Assembly: GCA_020725465.1 (NCBI GenBank)
Contig: DYEY01000074.1
Span: 1-64,000, forward strand
Length of the DNA: 64,000 nt
Reading direction: 5' to 3'
From: Dethiobacter sp.
Lineage (GTDB): Bacteria; Bacillota; Dethiobacteria; Dethiobacterales; Dethiobacteraceae
Positions within the stretch are counted from its first letter, which is position 1. Each line of letters begins with the position of its first letter. Shown here piece after piece: positions 35,790 through 44,043 of the stretch. The notes beneath the pieces are model-generated. The model made no database searches. It had not been told where the DNA came from and saw only the letters and a list, made by a program, of their open reading frames with translations. A program made the translations under genes and the position numbers.

Positions 35790-36395
35790 TTATATAAGCT
35801 TGCTGAAGATATTGCACCTGGCGTCACACTCCACTCTTTCCACTACGCTGAAAGCCTGCTCCAGGTTTTTCCCCACCGCCACCGTCCCATGCCGGGGCAA
35901 AATGGCGCACAGGCCGGTTTGTTTAAGCAGGTCCCGCTTGTGCTTAAAAAAGTCATACACGTGCTCCGCCAGGTCGGCGGAATATGCCTCTGCCTGCTTT
36001 ACCAGCCCGCAGTCTCCCATTTTTTGTGTGGCTTCGGTTACAGAAGGGACGGGCTTACAGGCGGCGGCAAAGACCATGGTGTATTCCGGGTGGGCATGGA
36101 TAACAGCACCGATTTCCGGGATGTTTCTCAGGAGCAGGGCATGCATGCGGCATTCCCGGGACAGGACACCTTCACCGTCTGTTATGTTGAGGTCATAATC
36201 ACAGAGCAGGATGTTTTCCGGGCCGATATTGCAGTGTTTATACTCCGACATCAGTGACGGTGTTACCAAGATCCGATTATCGGCTACCCGTACTGCGGCA
36301 TTGCCACCGGCGGCATTGGTAAGCTTTCGGTCAAAAAGAAGCTTCATGGTGGCGGCCAGCTTACAGCGTTCCTCATGAAAATTGCTCACTGACAA
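35790..36395 (-). CDS. Class II aldolase/adducin-family aldolase (FucA/RhaD/AraD-like)
   Basis: A 201-residue zinc aldolase or epimerase-like protein. Family blocks: LTNAAGGNAAVRVADNRILVTPS at the start (phosphate binding; NAAGGNA replaces the common TSGNxS), ALLRNIPEIGAVIHAHPEYTMVF with the HAH zinc pair, and the late histidine in ILPRHGTVAVGKNL. TTG start with AAGGAGG seven bases upstream. In a pathway with the neighbouring ketose kinase it would split a ketose-1-phosphate into dihydroxyacetone phosphate and an aldehyde. Confidence 0.85.
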   Translation of the reverse strand: MSVSNFHEERCKLAATMKLLFDRKLTNAAGGNAAVRVADNRILVTPSLMSEYKHCNIGPENILLCDYDLNITDGEGVLSRECRMHALLLRNIPEIGAVIHAHPEYTMVFAAACKPVPSVTEATQKMGDCGLVKQAEAYSADLAEHVYDFFKHKRDLLKQTGLCAILPRHGTVAVGKNLEQAFSVVERVECDARCNIFSKLI

Positions 36396-36420
36396 TCACA
36401 GGCCTCCTTTAAGAAAATTT

Positions 36421-37356
36421 TCAGAGGGTAAGAGGCTCAACCAGAACCTCATTTAGCAACTGTTGTACCGTGTCTGCGTTGAAGCCGGCTGTCAGTTCGG
36501 TCATAGCGGCGGCGGCGGCTATGGCGGTTGCCTGTTTCAGGTTTGTTTCAACGTCAAGGCCCTGGGTAAAACCGGCCAAAATTCCCGCCAGAAGGGCGTC
36601 ACCGCAACCCACGGTATTCTTTGTTCTGACTTTGGGCGCAATAACCCGGAAGTAACGCCCCCCGGCCAAAGCCAGGCTTCCCCCGCTGCCCAGTGACACG
36701 ATGACATTCTGGGTGCCAAGTTCCGCCAGGCCGGTAATAGCGGTGAGAATCTCTGTTTCTGAAGAAGGTTTGCCGCCCAGTAAAAATTCCAGTTCCGCCA
36801 GGTTGGGCTTTACCAGAAAAGGTCCTTTACGCACTCCCCGGGTCAGGCTCTCTCCGCTGGTATCAAGGCAGACCCTGGCTTTTTTCTGCCTGGCGATATC
36901 AAACAGGGCATCCTGCAGCAACCTGCCTTTTTCACCCGGAGTATCGCCGGATATGACAACAAAATCATTTTCGCTTACCAGCTCCCAGTAACGTCGTACC
37001 AGGGCTTCCGTGGCGGCGTCAGGCAGCTCCGGACCTTTTTCGGCCAGCAAAGTACTGTTGCCGTCGCAGTCCAGCAGCACATAGTTGGTCCGGGAACTGC
37101 CCTCCGGGAGATGGACGAATTGTATATCAATATTCCGGGAGGAAAGAAAGTCCAGAATTTCCCGTCCCACTTCCCCCATCACAATACCCAGGGCGATACT
37201 CCGGATTCCCAGCAGGCTGAGGTTTATGGAAACGTGGGTGCCTTTCCCGCCCACACAGGAGAAATGCCTTTTGATCCGGTTGGTTTCATTCGGTGTGAAT
37301 CTGTCCAGGACCAGTACTTTGTCCATGGCCGGGTTAATGGTCACTGTAATAATCAT
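36421..37356 (-). CDS. PfkB-family sugar kinase (1-phosphofructokinase / tagatose-6-phosphate kinase type)
   Basis: A 311-residue ribokinase-fold kinase. ITVTINPAMDKVLVLDRF at the start is typical of the FruK/LacC subgroup, GGKGTHVSINLSLLG binds the substrate phosphate side, and NTVGCGDALLAGILAGF near 250 holds the catalytic Asp and anion hole. It phosphorylates a sugar phosphate to the bisphosphate. Its start lies seven bases after the stop of the flavin reductase gene, so translation is likely coupled. Substrate is probably the phosphorylated product of this locus rather than fructose 1-phosphate, as no PTS gene is present. Confidence 0.85.
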   Translation of the reverse strand: MIITVTINPAMDKVLVLDRFTPNETNRIKRHFSCVGGKGTHVSINLSLLGIRSIALGIVMGEVGREILDFLSSRNIDIQFVHLPEGSSRTNYVLLDCDGNSTLLAEKGPELPDAATEALVRRYWELVSENDFVVISGDTPGEKGRLLQDALFDIARQKKARVCLDTSGESLTRGVRKGPFLVKPNLAELEFLLGGKPSSETEILTAITGLAELGTQNVIVSLGSGGSLALAGGRYFRVIAPKVRTKNTVGCGDALLAGILAGFTQGLDVETNLKQATAIAAAAAMTELTAGFNADTVQQLLNEVLVEPLTL

Positions 37357-37362
37357 AGGCTG

Positions 37363-38598
37363 TTAAGTGTGGGAAACTTTCAGCTTGCCTTTTTCTTGGC
37401 GGGTGTTGACCAACACTTCAGTATAGTACTTATTGTAAGTGCTGCAGCCGATCTGACTCTGCTGGATGAGGAGCTCAAGGCAGTTATCACAGAGCGTGCA
37501 GTAATTAATTTCTTCTTCCCGGCCTTCACTGAGCTTCAGCGGCAGCAGGGGATCGGCCAGTGACTGGCGGCCGAGGCCAATCATGTCGGTTACACCGTTT
37601 AGAATGTTTTTGGCAGCTACGGTAAGCAGGGAACTGTCTTCAACGGCGAACAGGCCGTTTTTGCCGTCCCTGTATACCGAGTAGTTGGAGCCGATAACCA
37701 CCGTCTCCGGCTTTAGGTTATCCCGGAAAGCCTTGGAGAATGTTGGGTGCAGGTAAGCGAAATAGGGAGCCCTTTTATCCACCTGGGTCAGGCTGATGGT
37801 GATGGAGGGACTGCCGGCTGACTGGATGAAGAAAGACGCCCCCCGCTCTTCCAGCCCTTTAATCAGGTCGATGGGTTCGGTGAGGTCGATAACGGGAGAA
37901 TCGCTGCCGGCTGTTCCAAAACCTCCGGGGAAACCTTCCCAGGCGGAAATCTTGGCGCCGATCAGGAAGTTACTGTCGTTTACTTCTCTTTTTATCCTTT
38001 CAAACAGGTCGAAGGCGAATTGCCGGCGGTTTTCCCAGGAACCGCCGTATTTCCAGGGGCGGTCGTTATAGGGGCGCAGGATCTGGGAACCGAGGTAGCC
38101 GTGACAGAGTTTGAGGTCAATCCCGTCGGCGCCGGCTTCATAAGCGATTTTGGCCGACAGTACGAATTCCTCCATAATCCGGTCCAGCTCCTCTTCGCTT
38201 AAAACGTCCCCGCCGTAACCGGGCAGCGGTTTAATGCAGACCTTGCGTGAAAAATCGGACTTGCTCAGTTCCCCCGAGTGGGTGAGCTGGAAAATAAATA
38301 CAGTCTCAGGGTTTATTTCTTTCATCTTTTGCACAAAGTTGGTTAAGGGCTTGATGTTCCGCGGCATGATGGTAAGCTGGTTTTTGCGGGACCTGCTCTT
38401 GTCTGTAATGGTGATGGCCTCCAGCGACACCATGCCACTTTGGCCGCGGAACAGGTTTTCATAGCGTTGGTAAGTCAGGTCTGTGGGATTGCCTTCGGTA
38501 TCGGCATCGTTGCATTCCATAGCCTGCATAAAAAAGCGGTTGGGGCAGGTGCGGTTACCTATTTTAATGGGTGAAAGAAGAACTTTTCTCGGGTCCAT
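37363..38598 (-). CDS. Old-yellow-enzyme-type NADH:flavin oxidoreductase with Fe-S motif
   Basis: A 411-residue FMN TIM-barrel enzyme of the OYE / 2,4-dienoyl-CoA reductase N-domain type. Seen: LLSPIKIGNRTCPNRFFMQAM start, HSGELS, GADGIDLKLCHGYLGSQ with YNDRPWKYGGSWENRRQF (family hallmark), and a cysteine set NYCTLCDNCLELL plus a following QIGC that fits the [4Fe-4S] of the anaerobic members. The C-terminal FAD/NAD domain of dienoyl-CoA reductase is absent. It may reduce an enal or enone formed from a deoxysugar. First gene of the operon, read from the promoter at 38628-38656; GAGGGAGG before the ATG. Confidence 0.82.
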   Translation of the reverse strand: MDPRKVLLSPIKIGNRTCPNRFFMQAMECNDADTEGNPTDLTYQRYENLFRGQSGMVSLEAITITDKSRSRKNQLTIMPRNIKPLTNFVQKMKEINPETVFIFQLTHSGELSKSDFSRKVCIKPLPGYGGDVLSEEELDRIMEEFVLSAKIAYEAGADGIDLKLCHGYLGSQILRPYNDRPWKYGGSWENRRQFAFDLFERIKREVNDSNFLIGAKISAWEGFPGGFGTAGSDSPVIDLTEPIDLIKGLEERGASFFIQSAGSPSITISLTQVDKRAPYFAYLHPTFSKAFRDNLKPETVVIGSNYSVYRDGKNGLFAVEDSSLLTVAAKNILNGVTDMIGLGRQSLADPLLPLKLSEGREEEINYCTLCDNCLELLIQQSQIGCSTYNKYYTEVLVNTRQEKGKLKVSHT

Positions 38599-38627
38599 TG
38601 GTTTCCCTCCCTCTTTAAATTAATAAT

Positions 38628-38656
38628 AGTATAGCACGCTCTGTTATTGTCATCAA
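38628..38656 (-). promoter_or_regulatory. Promoter of the leftward sugar operon
   Basis: On the minus strand TTGATG (38651-38656) and TATACT (38628-38633) are 17 bp apart, about 30 bases ahead of the flavin reductase start codon. Confidence 0.6.
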
Positions 38657-38670
38657 CTATTAAACAACAA

Positions 38671-38735
38671 AAACAAAAAGAAGCAAACAAAATTATAAAC
38701 AAAAATGAGGGACATAAGTTGACAAACAAACAAAA
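38671..38735. promoter_or_regulatory. Repeated AAACAAAA boxes, candidate DeoR operator
   Basis: Four exact AAACAAAA octamers lie at 38671, 38685, 38697 and 38728, all on the same strand. They sit just upstream of the leftward -35 box and run into the rightward promoter. DeoR-family proteins often bind direct repeats, so one regulator could govern both directions. The remaining part of the 38599-38915 interval has no gene. Confidence 0.45.
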
Positions 38736-38747
38736 ACGGACTAACAT
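38719..38747 (+). promoter_or_regulatory. Promoter of the rightward isomerase/epimerase gene
   Basis: TTGACA (38719-38724) and TAACAT (38742-38747) with a 17-bp spacer; the message would have a leader of roughly 160 bases before the start at 38916. Confidence 0.6.
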
Positions 38748-38915
38748 ATAAATATGCAGCTGTTTCAGTTTTCAGGGTTCCGGGTTATCCGTGTGGGAGC
38801 GAAGTGTACCTGCTTCCTCAGGCTATTTTAACAAATTTCTACGGGCTGCGGGTGGCACAATCGGTTTCATATCCTTTTGTGCCTTGAAGAGCAGCAGAAA
38901 GGAATGGTCAAAACA

Positions 38916-39899
38916 ATGAAACTTGGTTTCTTTACGGCCAACTTTACCGAAAAGCCGCTGGAGGAAGTGGCGCGCCTGGCGGCGGAAAACGGCTACGAAG
39001 CTCTGGAGATTCCCGCTTACGAAGGAAACGGCCAGTTTGATGTCAGGGAAGTAATCCGGGGTAACAATGCCGCGAAGCTGAGAGCTATGGTTGAAAATAT
39101 GGGGCTTTTCATTTCCGCTCTCAGTAATCACGCCGACTCGCTCTTAATAATGGGTCCTTACGGGGTTGATACCGACACCATTTACAAAGGTACCAAGGAG
39201 GAGAAGATTAAGTTCGGCACGGAGAGCCTCCTTAGGACCGCACAGGCGGCTAACGCGCTTGAAGTACCTGTTGTTAACGGTTTTACCGGGATTGAGAATT
39301 TCGGCAGGTATTTTCCGTTTCCCTATGCCCAGGGCTGGTCGGAAATGGAAAAAGAATTTGTGGAAAAGTTTGTCCCTATCCTGGACAGGTTTAAGGAATA
39401 CGGAGTTAAATTCGCCGTGGAACCCCACCCCAATAACTTTATTTATGATATCCACACCGCGGAGCGGGCGATCCGGCTGGTGGACGGGCACCCCTGCCTT
39501 GGCTTTAACCTGGACCCGGCCAACATTATCTACCTGGGCCTGAAGGTGGAGAATTTCATTAACCGGCTGAAGGACAGGATCTTCCACGTCCACGCCAAAG
39601 ACGGTGAAATCGTGGAACATAATATCCAAAGCGGCGGCATCCTGATGCAGGGCGACTGGCAGCGCCTGGACCGGGCTTTCCGCTTCCGGATCCCCGGCTG
39701 GGGCAGTGTTGACTGGAAAAAGGTTATTACCGAGCTTTCCATGATCGGTTACAATTATGTGCTGAGTTACGAACACGAAGACGTGACCATGAGCCGGGCC
39801 GACGGAGTAAAGAAAACAGCCGCTTACCTGAAGCCCATGCTTATCGAGGCTCCTTACGAAGGGCGCAAGGACAAACTGTTCCAGGGCAAATCAGAATAA
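38916..39899 (+). CDS. Sugar phosphate isomerase/epimerase, xylose-isomerase-like TIM barrel (paralogue A)
   Basis: A 327-residue AP-endonuclease-2-superfamily protein. Metal-site candidates: VEPHPNNF, FNLDPANI, HVHAKDGEI and SYEHEDV, giving Glu/Asp/His/Glu ligands. The long aligned stretches shared with the protein at 56563 (DRIFHVHAKDGEIV, FRFRIPGWGSVDWK) show that the two are paralogues. Start at 38916 (MKLGFFTANF) is chosen by that alignment. It diverges from the kinase/aldolase operon and is closed by a strong terminator. It most likely isomerises or epimerises the sugar before phosphorylation; oxidoreduction roles are known in this superfamily too. Confidence 0.82.
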   Translation: MKLGFFTANFTEKPLEEVARLAAENGYEALEIPAYEGNGQFDVREVIRGNNAAKLRAMVENMGLFISALSNHADSLLIMGPYGVDTDTIYKGTKEEKIKFGTESLLRTAQAANALEVPVVNGFTGIENFGRYFPFPYAQGWSEMEKEFVEKFVPILDRFKEYGVKFAVEPHPNNFIYDIHTAERAIRLVDGHPCLGFNLDPANIIYLGLKVENFINRLKDRIFHVHAKDGEIVEHNIQSGGILMQGDWQRLDRAFRFRIPGWGSVDWKKVITELSMIGYNYVLSYEHEDVTMSRADGVKKTAAYLKPMLIEAPYEGRKDKLFQGKSE

Positions 39900-39917
39900 C
39901 GCAATTAGCAAAAACAC

Positions 39918-39955
39918 AGAGACGCCCGCGCCAAAGCAAGCGCGGGCGTCTCTAA
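39918..39955 (+). terminator. Factor-independent terminator after paralogue A
   Basis: A perfect 13-bp stem (AGAGACGCCCGCG with its complement) around a ten-base loop, followed by AATTT. Confidence 0.8.
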
Positions 39956-39959
39956 TTTG

Positions 39960-40040
39960 GTGGCGTGACGGCATGGTCGATATCTTAACGGTGAAAGTCC
40001 GCTATGCACCTGGTATTGGGAACCATTAGCCAAAGAAGGA
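39960..40040 (+). mobile_element. Probable group II intron fragment (5' domain I relic)
   Basis: The stretch contains TTAACGGTGAAAGTCC, then GCACCTGGTA and GGGAACCATTAGCC at the usual spacing, which is the pattern I know from domain I near the 5' end of bacterial group II introns (GGTGAAAGTCC ... CCTGGTA ... GGAACC ... AGCC). There is no reverse transcriptase or domain V nearby, and the convergent ligase gene ends at 40077, so only a short relic remains. Confidence 0.45.
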
Positions 40041-40076
40041 GACGAAAAAGTCAATCACCGCCCCTATTCCGCTTTT

Positions 40077-41249
40077 TCAGCCCAGTATGCCCTTAACCAC
40101 GATTACCGGAGTGCCGGCATCGGCTGAACCGCTGACCAGGTCAGCCAGGCTGGCGATGACGTCTTCAACCCGCCTTGGCGTGGTTCCCCCGGTCAAAATG
40201 TTATCGAAGCCAAAGGATTCCCGGCTTTTTTCCGCCAGGTACCGCTCTGTTTCCTCTGGCGTCTTCCCCTCAAAGTGACAGATATCGGCGACATATTTGT
40301 ACTTGATGCCTTCGCGGAAACGGTAGGCAAAGCCGTCGGTCATGCCAAAAACGGGCATGGGGTCTGCCAGCTCATAGATGCCGGTGCTGGGGTCTTTATA
40401 GGCGCCGTCGCCGTAGACCAGCACTTCCACGGTGCGGCCGGTAGCCAAAAGAACTGCCTCCTGCAGCTGGCGGGCGAATGAGGAGGCTTCCCGCGGCGCC
40501 AGTTTCAGCCGTTTGTTGGCTGACATGTTGCTGCCAAGCAACCCCCACTCGCTCCAGCTTTCTCCCTGGCGGCAGAGATCCTGTAATGTAATGCAGTTAT
40601 TTGTCTCCCTGCTGAGAATGCTGTGGGTCCTCCAGCGGCTGTGAATATCCGCGGCTATAACGCCGTCGGGAGCAAAATCCATAATCTTTCTTGGATCGTT
40701 GCTTAGGAATATGCTGGCCCTGGCTCCCTGTGACTCTATGATTTCGCGGTACATTTCCAGGTAATTAACCCGGGTAATGGGGTGAAGGCAGGCAAAGCCG
40801 TTAAGGTCCTCGGCGCGAATTATACCTTTTGAAAGATCAAGTTCATCCATGACTTCCAGGGGTATTATCTGGTTACCCACTTCGTCACAGGGGAAGGACA
40901 TCTGGACCACAACTTCCCCCGCGGGCACGGCGCGGGCGATGCCCTCCAGGATTAACGAGAAGCGGTTGCGGCTGGTGATGGGAAAGACCACGCCCACTTT
41001 GCTGTCTTTGTTAAGGCTGAGTTTGTGCCGCAGTTCCAAAGCTATGTCATCTACCGACACATAATTGTTCTGCGCGCGTGCCACCACCGATTCGGTGACA
41101 CAGATTACATCATTATCGTCAAGCAGGCCGTCTCCGGCCACTTTGCCCAGGGCGGATACTATCATTTCCTGCAGGTCGGTCCCCGGCACCACCACACCCA
41201 TTTTTATGCCAAATGCCATGGGGCCGATATAGTCTGGCAGCTTAAGCAT
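40077..41249 (-). CDS. Coenzyme F420-0:gamma-glutamyl ligase-like (CofE-family) protein
   Basis: A 390-residue protein of the F420_ligase family. Landmarks: DVICVTESVVARAQNNYVSVDD (N-terminal), PITSRNRFSLILEGIAR, LLGSNMSANKRLKLAP and VLVYGDGAYKDPSTGIYELADP. It is longer than archaeal CofE (about 250 residues), with an added C-terminal part ending DAGTPVIVVKGILG. In F420 producers CofE adds glutamates to the cofactor; no other cof gene is in the window and the organism may not make F420, so ligation of glutamate to another acceptor is equally possible. CGGAGG precedes the ATG. Confidence 0.72.
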   Translation of the reverse strand: MLKLPDYIGPMAFGIKMGVVVPGTDLQEMIVSALGKVAGDGLLDDNDVICVTESVVARAQNNYVSVDDIALELRHKLSLNKDSKVGVVFPITSRNRFSLILEGIARAVPAGEVVVQMSFPCDEVGNQIIPLEVMDELDLSKGIIRAEDLNGFACLHPITRVNYLEMYREIIESQGARASIFLSNDPRKIMDFAPDGVIAADIHSRWRTHSILSRETNNCITLQDLCRQGESWSEWGLLGSNMSANKRLKLAPREASSFARQLQEAVLLATGRTVEVLVYGDGAYKDPSTGIYELADPMPVFGMTDGFAYRFREGIKYKYVADICHFEGKTPEETERYLAEKSRESFGFDNILTGGTTPRRVEDVIASLADLVSGSADAGTPVIVVKGILG

Positions 41250-41348
41250 CTGTTTTGCCTCCGTTTAAAAAATAGCTTTTACTAATTCTTTGGCAATGCC
41301 CCGGATTCCTGCCTGGCACCCTTCCCTCCGGAAAAATGTCGCCTGCCT

Positions 41349-41375
41349 GTGTCACCTCCCCCGTCCCCCTGACAC
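41349..41375. repeat. 27-bp palindromic REP-like element
   Basis: GTGTCA and TGACAC flank 15 bases with the core CTCCCCCGTCCCC. The same 27 bases occur without a difference at 58863-58889, and the tandem array at 58633 carries the complementary form. The interval 41250-41608 has no gene; besides this repeat it holds the promoter of the next gene. Confidence 0.75.
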
Positions 41376-41535
41376 GCCTGCCTGACACATCCCTGCGCCC
41401 ACATCCTCAGGCGCTTTGCCCGGAGTCAAAGTGGATAATATCTCCATGTTGCCAAATAACTGAGAACAGGTAAAGAAAGGTTAACATATTTTAAGTTTGC
41501 TTAACATTTGTCCTGGTAAGGCCGGAATTAAGGTT

Positions 41536-41565
41536 TTGCCAGGGCTTTGGTTTTTTGCCTATAAT
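41536..41565 (+). promoter_or_regulatory. Sigma-A-like promoter of the LysM-SleB gene
   Basis: TTGCCA (41536-41541) and a perfect TATAAT (41560-41565) are 18 bp apart, 43 bases before the GTG start. Confidence 0.6.
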
Positions 41566-41608
41566 AGTGGCAAGGTTAACATAACTACCTACGGGGAGGG
41601 ATTGGGAA

Positions 41609-42409
41609 GTGAAGAGAATGACTATGCTCACTGTTATTCTTGTTATCCTGCTCGCACCGGCGCTGGCTGCAGCTTCGTCCGGTTACCTGGTCCAGCCGGG
41701 GGATACCCTGTGGCTGATTTCCCAGCGTTATAACACCACTGTCAGTGCCATAGTCCAGGCCAATAATCTCGCTAACCAGAACTATATAGAGGTTGGCTGG
41801 CGCCTGACCATACCGGGGAATGAGCCGGTTGAGCCGGTACAGAGGGTACATGTGGTACGGCCCGGTGAAACCCTCTGGATTATCTCGCGCTTGTACAACA
41901 CAACCGTCCACAGTATTGCCGGGGCAAACCATATCACCAATGTAAACCTGATTGAAGTGGGGGACAGGCTGGTGGTACCGGACCCTTCCGCCCCTGCTCC
42001 TGCTCCCCAGCAACCACTGCCTTCCCGCGGCGGCTTTGAGTTTAGCGCCGCTGACCTTGACCTTTTCGCCCGTTTGGTCCACGCCGAAGCGGCCGGGGAA
42101 CCATATACCGGCCAGGTGGCGGTGGCCGCCACGGTGCTGAACCGGATAAAGAGCACACGTTATCCCGACACCCTGCGCGCTGTTATCTACCAGATTGAGA
42201 GCGGCTACTACCAGTATAGCCCGGTTCTGGACGGGCGGATTAACCTGCCCGCGGGCGACAGCGCCCGCCGGGCGGTGAGGGACGCCATAGCCGGCCAGGA
42301 CCCGTCCCTGGGTGCCACCGGTTTCTACAACCCGCGCAAGACCAGCAACCTCTGGGTGCGCCAGCAACCGGTTACCACCGTTATCGGTAACCACGTATTC
42401 TTCCGGTAA
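41609..42409 (+). CDS. Secreted LysM-SleB cell-wall hydrolase
   Basis: A 266-residue exported protein. A signal peptide (MLTVILVILLAPALAAAS) is followed by two LysM peptidoglycan-binding repeats (YLVQPGDTLWLISQRYNTTV near 26 and HVVRPGETLWIISRLYNTTV near 80), a proline/alanine linker and a C-terminal Hydrolase_2/SleB domain: DLDLFARLVHAEAAGEPYTG with the catalytic Glu, VAVAATVLNRI and GATGFYNP. SleB-type enzymes are lytic transglycosylases for spore cortex; vegetative relatives exist. GTG start with GGGGAGGG upstream. Confidence 0.9.
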   Translation: MKRMTMLTVILVILLAPALAAASSGYLVQPGDTLWLISQRYNTTVSAIVQANNLANQNYIEVGWRLTIPGNEPVEPVQRVHVVRPGETLWIISRLYNTTVHSIAGANHITNVNLIEVGDRLVVPDPSAPAPAPQQPLPSRGGFEFSAADLDLFARLVHAEAAGEPYTGQVAVAATVLNRIKSTRYPDTLRAVIYQIESGYYQYSPVLDGRINLPAGDSARRAVRDAIAGQDPSLGATGFYNPRKTSNLWVRQQPVTTVIGNHVFFR

Positions 42410-42422
42410 AGCGGCAAAGAGG

Positions 42423-42480
42423 AAAGGGGACATGCCAGGGAGCAGTGCTTTGCTTTGTGCTGGGGAATGTCCCCTTTTTG
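42423..42480 (+). terminator. Terminator after the LysM-SleB gene
   Basis: AAAGGGGACAT (42423-42433) pairs with ATGTCCCCTTT (42467-42477) and runs into TTTTT; the loop is long (33 bases). Confidence 0.65.
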
Positions 42481-42577
42481 GGTTGGCCGACGGCCGGAAT
42501 TTAAGGCGTTGCGGCTTTTTAAAGCAGCCCGGCTGTGGTAATATTGATTAAGGAATATCAGCCGGGAGGCTATGCAT

Positions 42578-43906
42578 ATGACGGATTCAGCTGCTGTGGT
42601 TATTATCATGCTGCTGCTGGCAAATATTCTCCTGACGGTAGCGGTGGCCGGGAAAAAGAGCGGGGAGAGCTCTGCCCTGAAAGACAGGCTTGACACTCTG
42701 GAGCAGGGGTGGCAGAGGACTGACGCGTTGCTCAGGGAAGAGCTGGCCAGGAGCAGGGATGAAGCCGGCAGCAATGCCCGCCACACCCGGGAAGAGCTGT
42801 CCGGGGCGCTCCGGGCTTTCAATGAAACGGTGATGAACCGCCTGGTGGAGTCTGCCCACATGCTAAAGACACAGCTTGATTCTTTTGCTGTCGTGCTGGA
42901 GAGAATTTTTGCAACCAACGAACAAAGGATGGAGAGAATGAGGGAAACGGTGGAGGCCGGCTTAAAATCCCTCCGTGAAGAGAACAGCCAGAAGCTGGAG
43001 CAGATGCGGGCTACGGTGGACGAGAAGCTGAACGACACACTGGAGAAGAGGTTGGGGGAAACGTTTAAGCTGGTCAGCGACCGACTGGAGCAGGTACATA
43101 AGGGGTTGGGTGAGATGCAGTCCCTGGCCGCCGGTGTGGGTGATCTGAAAAAAGTGCTTTCCAACGTCAGGGCCCGGGGTACGCTGGGCGAGATACAGCT
43201 GAAAACAATCTTGGAGCAGATTCTCTCTCCGGAGCAGTATGCCTGCAACGTAGCCACCCGCAAAAGTGGCGAGCGGGTGGAATTTGCCATCCGCCTGCCC
43301 GGGCGTAACGGAGGCGCGCCGGTATGGCTGCCGCTTGATGCCAAGTTTCCCCTGGAGGATTACCAGCGGCTCCTGGATGCCTATGAGCAGGCCAACCCGG
43401 CGGCGGTGGAAGAGGCGGCCAGGCAGCTGGAGACCAGCATAAAAACTTCGGCCCGGGCTATCAGGGACAAGTATCTGGAGCCGCCGGCCACCACCGACTT
43501 TGGCATCATGTTCCTGCCGGTGGAAGGGCTTTATGCCGAGGTACTGCGCAGGACCGGGCTGTTTGAGCTCTTACAGAAAGAGTACCGGGTCATTGTCACC
43601 GGCCCCACCACCCTGGCGGCGCTTCTAAACAGCCTGCAAATGGGCTTTCGCACCCTGGCCATCGAGAAAAGATCGGGAGAGGTCTGGGAGCTGCTTGGCG
43701 CTGTCAAAACCGAATTCGGAAAGTTTGGGGCTATTTTGGACAAGACCCATAAAAAGTTGCAGGAGGCCAGCAACACCATAGAAGAAGCGGGCAGAAAATC
43801 ACGCAGCATAGAGCGCAGGCTGAAAAGCGTCCAGGAACTGCCGGCGCCGGAAGCGGCGCTGTTGCTTGGCGGAACCGGGGATGAAACCGGTGAGGAAGCA
43901 GGCTGA
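42578..43906 (+). CDS. rmuC: DNA recombination protein RmuC-like
   Basis: A 442-residue protein. An N-terminal membrane helix (VVIIMLLLANILLTVAVAG) is followed by a coiled-coil of about 160 residues rich in Glu/Arg (MERMRETVEAGLKSLREEN) and the C-terminal RmuC domain, marked by RARGTLGEIQLKTILEQIL, WLPLDAKFPLEDYQRLL and FLPVEGLYAEVLR. RmuC limits inversion of short inverted repeats in E. coli and is a nuclease-fold membrane-tethered protein. The second of two close ATG codons (42578) gives GGGAGG an eight-base spacing. Confidence 0.9.
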   Translation: MTDSAAVVIIMLLLANILLTVAVAGKKSGESSALKDRLDTLEQGWQRTDALLREELARSRDEAGSNARHTREELSGALRAFNETVMNRLVESAHMLKTQLDSFAVVLERIFATNEQRMERMRETVEAGLKSLREENSQKLEQMRATVDEKLNDTLEKRLGETFKLVSDRLEQVHKGLGEMQSLAAGVGDLKKVLSNVRARGTLGEIQLKTILEQILSPEQYACNVATRKSGERVEFAIRLPGRNGGAPVWLPLDAKFPLEDYQRLLDAYEQANPAAVEEAARQLETSIKTSARAIRDKYLEPPATTDFGIMFLPVEGLYAEVLRRTGLFELLQKEYRVIVTGPTTLAALLNSLQMGFRTLAIEKRSGEVWELLGAVKTEFGKFGAILDKTHKKLQEASNTIEEAGRKSRSIERRLKSVQELPAPEAALLLGGTGDETGEEAG

Positions 43907-44043
43907 AAAACGCCCTGTGCCTGATGCCGGGCCTTGACAATCCCTGTCACCGGTGTTATAAATACGTTGAACTGATTTTTTTTGGCAATATCGGGACATA
44001 AAAGATACCGTGGGACAGCAATGTTCCCACAAGGAGTGGTCAG

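Noticed and set aside
42325-43344. Minus-strand serine-rich frame opposite rmuC
   Set aside because: Low-complexity Ser/Arg translation typical of the reverse complement of a coiled-coil gene; rmuC is well supported.
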